NCBI GenBank assembly: GCA_021828285.1
Contig: JAKASG010000026.1
Coordinates: 1-36,321 of the forward strand
From: Acidobacteriota bacterium
GTDB taxonomy: Bacteria; Acidobacteriota; Terriglobia; UBA7540
DNA: 36,321 nt
Direction of reading: 5' to 3'
Every line of letters begins with the position of its first letter. Position 1 is the stretch's first letter. This document shows positions 33,814 to 36,321 of the stretch, in pieces. Position numbers and translations under genes: made by a program. The notes beneath the pieces are model-generated. The model saw nothing but the letters and a program-made list of their open reading frames with translations, was not told where the DNA came from and ran no database searches.

Positions 33814-33896
33814 CCCACTGTCAGTTGCGAGCTGAACTCGCATCAATCGGCCCGCGGTCTCGCGCAGCGCCCGGCCTGGACGCTCGCAAGGCGGCT

Positions 33897-35351
33897 TCAG
33901 CTCGCCGCGCTGCCTCGCATGACTTGGGCGGCGCGTTGCAGGCGCTCTGTGACCCGCGCCCGCCCCATGACCTCCATCATGTCGAACAAACTCGGCGCAA
34001 CGCCTTGCCCGGTCAGGGCCACGCGTGCGGCGTTGATCAGCAGGCCGGCCTTCACGCCCCGCTGCTCCGCTAAATCGCGGAGAACCTTCTCGCAACTCGC
34101 TGCGTCCCATGCTTCGTTCGAGTCAAGCATCGCAGCGAGCGCTTCAATAAGGCCGGGCAGTTCCGCATCTTTCCAGAATTTCTTGCGAGCTTCCGCCTCG
34201 TATTCGTAATCGTCGCTGAACAGCGCGCGCCCCGATTGCGAAAAATCATTGAGCGTGCGCGCCCGAGTTTGCAGCAGCTCTACGGCTCGAGCCGCGCGGG
34301 CGCCGTCCCCTTCGTAAAATGCGTCGGCGTCGAGATTCTCTGCCGCGAGTTGCGCCCGGACCCGCGGCATGAGTTTTTCGAGCGGCATGTGGCGCAAGTA
34401 TTCGGCGTTCATCCACGCGAGTTTTTCCGGATCGAAAACAGCGTTCGATTTTGAAACGGCGGAGAGATCGAACTTAGCAATCATCTCGCCAGGGGCGATG
34501 ATTTCCTTGCCTCCCGCGGGAGTCCATCCGAGCAACGCGAGGAAGTTCATCAACGCTTCCGGCAAAATGCCCTGGTCGCGGTAAGCACCGACGGAGGTTG
34601 CGCCGTGGCGCTTCGAGAGCCGGCTGCGGTCCGGCCCGAGGATGAGCGGCAGATGCGCGAAGCGCGGCAACGCCGCGCCCAGCGCTCGGCACATCAGGAT
34701 TTGCTTCGGCGTATTCGACAAATGATCGGCGCCGCGGATGACGTGCGTGATTTTCATTTCGAGATCGTCCGCTACAACGCTCAGGTGGTAGGTGGGCTGG
34801 CCGTCCGAGCGCAGAAGCACAAAATCTTCGATTTCGGAGTTCGCAAGTTCGAGCGATCCGAAGACAAGATCCTCAAACGCCGTCCCTCCCTCCTGCGGAA
34901 CGCGGAAGCGGAGCGCGTGTTTGCGTCCCTCCGCGCGACGCTGCTCGCGATCGGCTTCGGTCATGTTCCGGCAAGCGCCGTCGTACTTCCAGGCACGATG
35001 CTCGGCTTCGGCGCGGGCGCGCTTCGCCCGTAACTCTTCGGGGGTGCAAAAACAAGGGTAGGCGTGGCCAAGCTTTTCGAGTTTCGCGGCCATTTCGCGG
35101 TAAAGCTGCAGCCGGTCGGATTGGTAATACGGCCCTTCGTTCCAGGTGATCCCCAGCCAATTCAGGCTGTCAAGAATCGCCGTTGTCATCTCCGGCTTCG
35201 ATCGGTCAGCATCCGTGTCTTCGATGCGAAGAATGAAAATTCCATTTTGCCGCAGTGCGAAGAGCCAGTTGAAGAGAGCGGTGCGCGCCCCGCCGACGTG
35301 GAGATATCCCGTGGGCGAGGGAGCGAAGCGGACTCGAATGCAATTTTCCAC
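33897..35351 (-). CDS. gltX: Glutamyl-tRNA synthetase
   Basis: 484 residues from GTG at 35351, with AGGA ten bases upstream; an in-frame stop 15 bases before the start limits other choices. Class I marks: the HIGH-type loop PTGYLHVGG (13-21) and the KMSKS-type LSKRHG. The zinc-type CFC...YDGAC cluster is present in the insertion, as in the zinc-bearing bacterial enzymes. The C-terminal anticodon-binding helices complete a full-length enzyme. It charges tRNA-Glu for protein synthesis. The gene is the last housekeeping gene before the unusual right end of the window. Confidence 0.95.
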   Translation of the reverse strand: MENCIRVRFAPSPTGYLHVGGARTALFNWLFALRQNGIFILRIEDTDADRSKPEMTTAILDSLNWLGITWNEGPYYQSDRLQLYREMAAKLEKLGHAYPCFCTPEELRAKRARAEAEHRAWKYDGACRNMTEADREQRRAEGRKHALRFRVPQEGGTAFEDLVFGSLELANSEIEDFVLLRSDGQPTYHLSVVADDLEMKITHVIRGADHLSNTPKQILMCRALGAALPRFAHLPLILGPDRSRLSKRHGATSVGAYRDQGILPEALMNFLALLGWTPAGGKEIIAPGEMIAKFDLSAVSKSNAVFDPEKLAWMNAEYLRHMPLEKLMPRVRAQLAAENLDADAFYEGDGARAARAVELLQTRARTLNDFSQSGRALFSDDYEYEAEARKKFWKDAELPGLIEALAAMLDSNEAWDAASCEKVLRDLAEQRGVKAGLLINAARVALTGQGVAPSLFDMMEVMGRARVTERLQRAAQVMRGSAAS

Positions 35352-35752
35352 CGGCAGACTGTCCTACGAATGCTTCAGACTCTTCAGATCTTGACGCCGA
35401 TGGGGAGGGACTCAATCGCTGCCCCCTTCAGCATCGGCGAAAGACTGTAGATCAAACATGGTAAGGCATCTTGCGCGGGATGGGAAGAATGCGATGGGGA
35501 GGCGCGCACGCGAGAGATTGGAAGGTCCGGGAACTTTGCATCGTGCTCCGAATAACCTGCGCGGAATGGACAGGCCGAAGGCCGTGCCGGAGGGGCCGAG
35601 CAAGCGGCTGAACAACGGATTTGTTCTTTATGGTAAAAATCGCACCAGAGGGTAAAAGTTACCCACGCAAGTTGGATCGGGATTTCACCAGCGCCGCGAC
35701 TTGATGCGACAGTTTGAATCTAACTCACTGAAAACGGACTTGTTTCGGTCAT

Positions 35753-35758
35753 TAAAAT
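35753..35758 (+). promoter_or_regulatory. -10 element candidate for the pentapeptide-repeat gene
   Basis: TAAAAT in an AT-rich pocket, five of six consensus bases; the -35 side is weak. It would yield an 86-base leader that includes the hairpin at 35798-35825. Confidence 0.35.
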
Positions 35759-35797
35759 TTTCATGGGCGTTTTGGAAACACAAATGCAATGGAATAG

Positions 35798-35825
35798 GGT
35801 GTTCGGCGGGACAAGTCAGAACACC
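35798..35825 (+). promoter_or_regulatory. Leader hairpin before the pentapeptide-repeat gene
   Basis: A perfect 7-base stem GGTGTTC/GAACACC with a 14-base loop, 25 bases before the ATG at 35851. No T-run follows, so it is not an intrinsic terminator; it may be part of a structured leader. Confidence 0.4.
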
Positions 35826-35850
35826 GGCGAACAGAGCAAAGGGAGACGAA

Positions 35851-36066
35851 ATGGAAAGGAAGGAGCCAGGCAAAGCAATCAAGGACTTGAAGAAGATGAC
35901 TCCTTCCCGGGCGCAGCGGGCTGCTTTGCGGGGGACGCCTCTCGATGGCGCCGCGCCTGAGCGGGCGCCGCTGCAGCGGACAACGCCCGAAGTCACAGCT
36001 ACGCAACGGACGCCCCTTCGACGGACCGCCTTGCAACGGGCGGCTTTGCAGCGGACGATTTCGTAA
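35851..36066 (+). CDS. Small protein of tandem five-residue repeats
   Basis: 71 residues from ATG at 35851, preceded by AAGGGAGA; in-frame ATGs further upstream (35704) lack such a site. A basic N terminus (MERKEPGKAIKDLKKMTP) leads into ten five-residue units: SRAQR, AALRG, TPLDG, AAPER, APLQR, TTPEV, TATQR, TPLRR, TALQR, AALQR, then TIS. The usual form is small-x-Leu-x-Arg, with small and Leu at the positions used by pentapeptide-repeat proteins (A[DN]Lxx), but without the Asp/Asn and strongly basic. Leu and Ala codons differ between units while the residues are kept, which supports this reading frame over the other five. Function unknown. The neighbouring structured DNA suggests a mobile or accessory setting. 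Confidence 0.6.
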   Translation: MERKEPGKAIKDLKKMTPSRAQRAALRGTPLDGAAPERAPLQRTTPEVTATQRTPLRRTALQRAALQRTIS

Positions 36067-36298
36067 GGGCGTGGGTGAGTCGGGCAGTTATTCACCGCCT
36101 TAGCTGGTCTGGCAAGAGGGCCAGGATTGCCCGCAAGTGGTATCGACGCGGAGGCAGCGGGTCGTGAAGCCGTTTCTAGTACGTCCGTACTGGGTTAGGC
36201 TGTAACATTTCGTGTTGAAAATTGAGTTAGAGAAGGAAAGAGGGTATCTCCGATAGAAGATCTCCCGCCTGACGGGGTGGGAGAAAGGAGACACCCTC
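36067..36298 (+). other. Structured non-coding region upstream of a truncated gene
   Basis: 232 bases with several possible stems: CTGGTC/GGCCAG (36104-36109 with 36119-36124, one G-U pair), AGTAC-GTCC-GTACT (36179-36192), and the two-tier hairpin at 36240-36298. No protein frame is convincing. It could be a structured leader, a non-coding RNA or the end of a mobile element. Confidence 0.4.
36240..36298 (+). promoter_or_regulatory. Two-tier hairpin covering a ribosome-binding site
   Basis: Outer stem GAGGGTATCTCC (36240-36251) pairs with GGAGACACCCTC (36287-36298), 11 of 12 bases. Inner stem CTCCCGCC (36262-36269) pairs with GGTGGGAG (36276-36283) with one G-U pair. The ATG follows at once at 36299, and its AAAGGAG ribosome-binding site lies in or beside the outer stem, so folding should block translation. 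Confidence 0.6.
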
Positions 36299-36321
36299 AT
36301 GAGCAAGAGCAAGGTAGCACT
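36299..36321 (+). CDS. Start of a gene cut by the right window edge
   Basis: ATG at 36299, eight bases after GGAG of AAAGGAG. Only MSKSKVA and two further bases (CT, hence Leu) are visible. The family cannot be named from this. It begins directly after the two-tier hairpin, which may control its translation. Confidence 0.6.

Larger units (their letters stand above)
35352..35850. other. Intergenic region with direct and inverted repeats
   Basis: 499 bases with no credible gene. GGTAAAA is repeated at 35632-35638 and 35651-35657, and GGGTAA-AAG-TTACCC is a perfect short palindrome (35650-35664). Repeats spaced like this occur at the ends of some insertion sequences, but no transposase is visible. 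A -10-like TAAAAT lies at 35753. Confidence 0.5.

Noticed and set aside
35412-35655. Short frames on both strands just after gltX (35412-35615 minus, 35458-35655 plus)
   Set aside because: No ribosome-binding sites, no recognisable domain, and they overlap each other; at most gene remnants.

Overview
The window looks like chromosomal DNA of a free-living, high-GC Gram-negative bacterium, most probably an Acidobacteriota member. This is inferred from the mix of families, not from a marker gene: an Oar-like TonB receptor with an N-terminal carboxypeptidase-regulatory-like domain, a CRTAC1-type FG-GAP/UnbV protein, a GMC dehydrogenase paired with a Tat-exported gluconate-2-dehydrogenase-subunit-3 protein, and many secreted proteins of unknown function. 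No rRNA, tRNA or CRISPR array was found. Two strong intrinsic terminators and several promoter-like sites are visible.

Layout. 1-2383: the 3' end of an unknown gene, thioredoxin reductase (trxB) and a small O-methyltransferase. 2722-6237: a tight run of FabF-like ketosynthase, SAM methyltransferase, FAD reductase and a secreted CuA-type cupredoxin, probably one operon making or modifying an unidentified polyketide or lipid. 6292-7831: a promoter with an 11-G spacer in front of a cysteine-rich secreted protein and a secreted propeller-like protein. 7865-10934: inositol-phosphate synthase, a secreted unknown and a small outer-membrane barrel, all on the minus strand. 11079-14211: an FHA-GAF-SpoIIE phosphatase, a HAD hydrolase and a solitary pyrR.

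14223-20648 is a sugar locus. A minus-strand operon (GMC dehydrogenase, its Tat-exported partner, an aldo/keto reductase) lies back to back with a secreted GH39 glycosidase, which converges on a XylR/AraC-type regulator. The likely theme is periplasmic cleavage and oxidation of plant-type glycosides. 21177-24941 is the giant TonB receptor with its own terminator. It is followed by a seven-motif FG-GAP/UnbV protein, a TPR protein, a PLP aminotransferase, a zinc-ribbon membrane protein and a second HAD hydrolase.

30795-33002 carries DsbD split into three genes (CcdA-like membrane part, TlpA-like thioredoxin with an extra five-cysteine tail, DsbD-alpha-like domain). A metallophosphoesterase, a 32-residue membrane peptide and gltX follow.

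The right end (35352-36321) is unlike the rest. It holds a 71-residue protein built from ten five-residue repeats, then 232 bases rich in inverted repeats, ending in a two-tier hairpin that includes the ribosome-binding site of a gene cut off by the window edge. This end, the G-tract promoter cassette and the ketosynthase operon are the best places to look for something undescribed.
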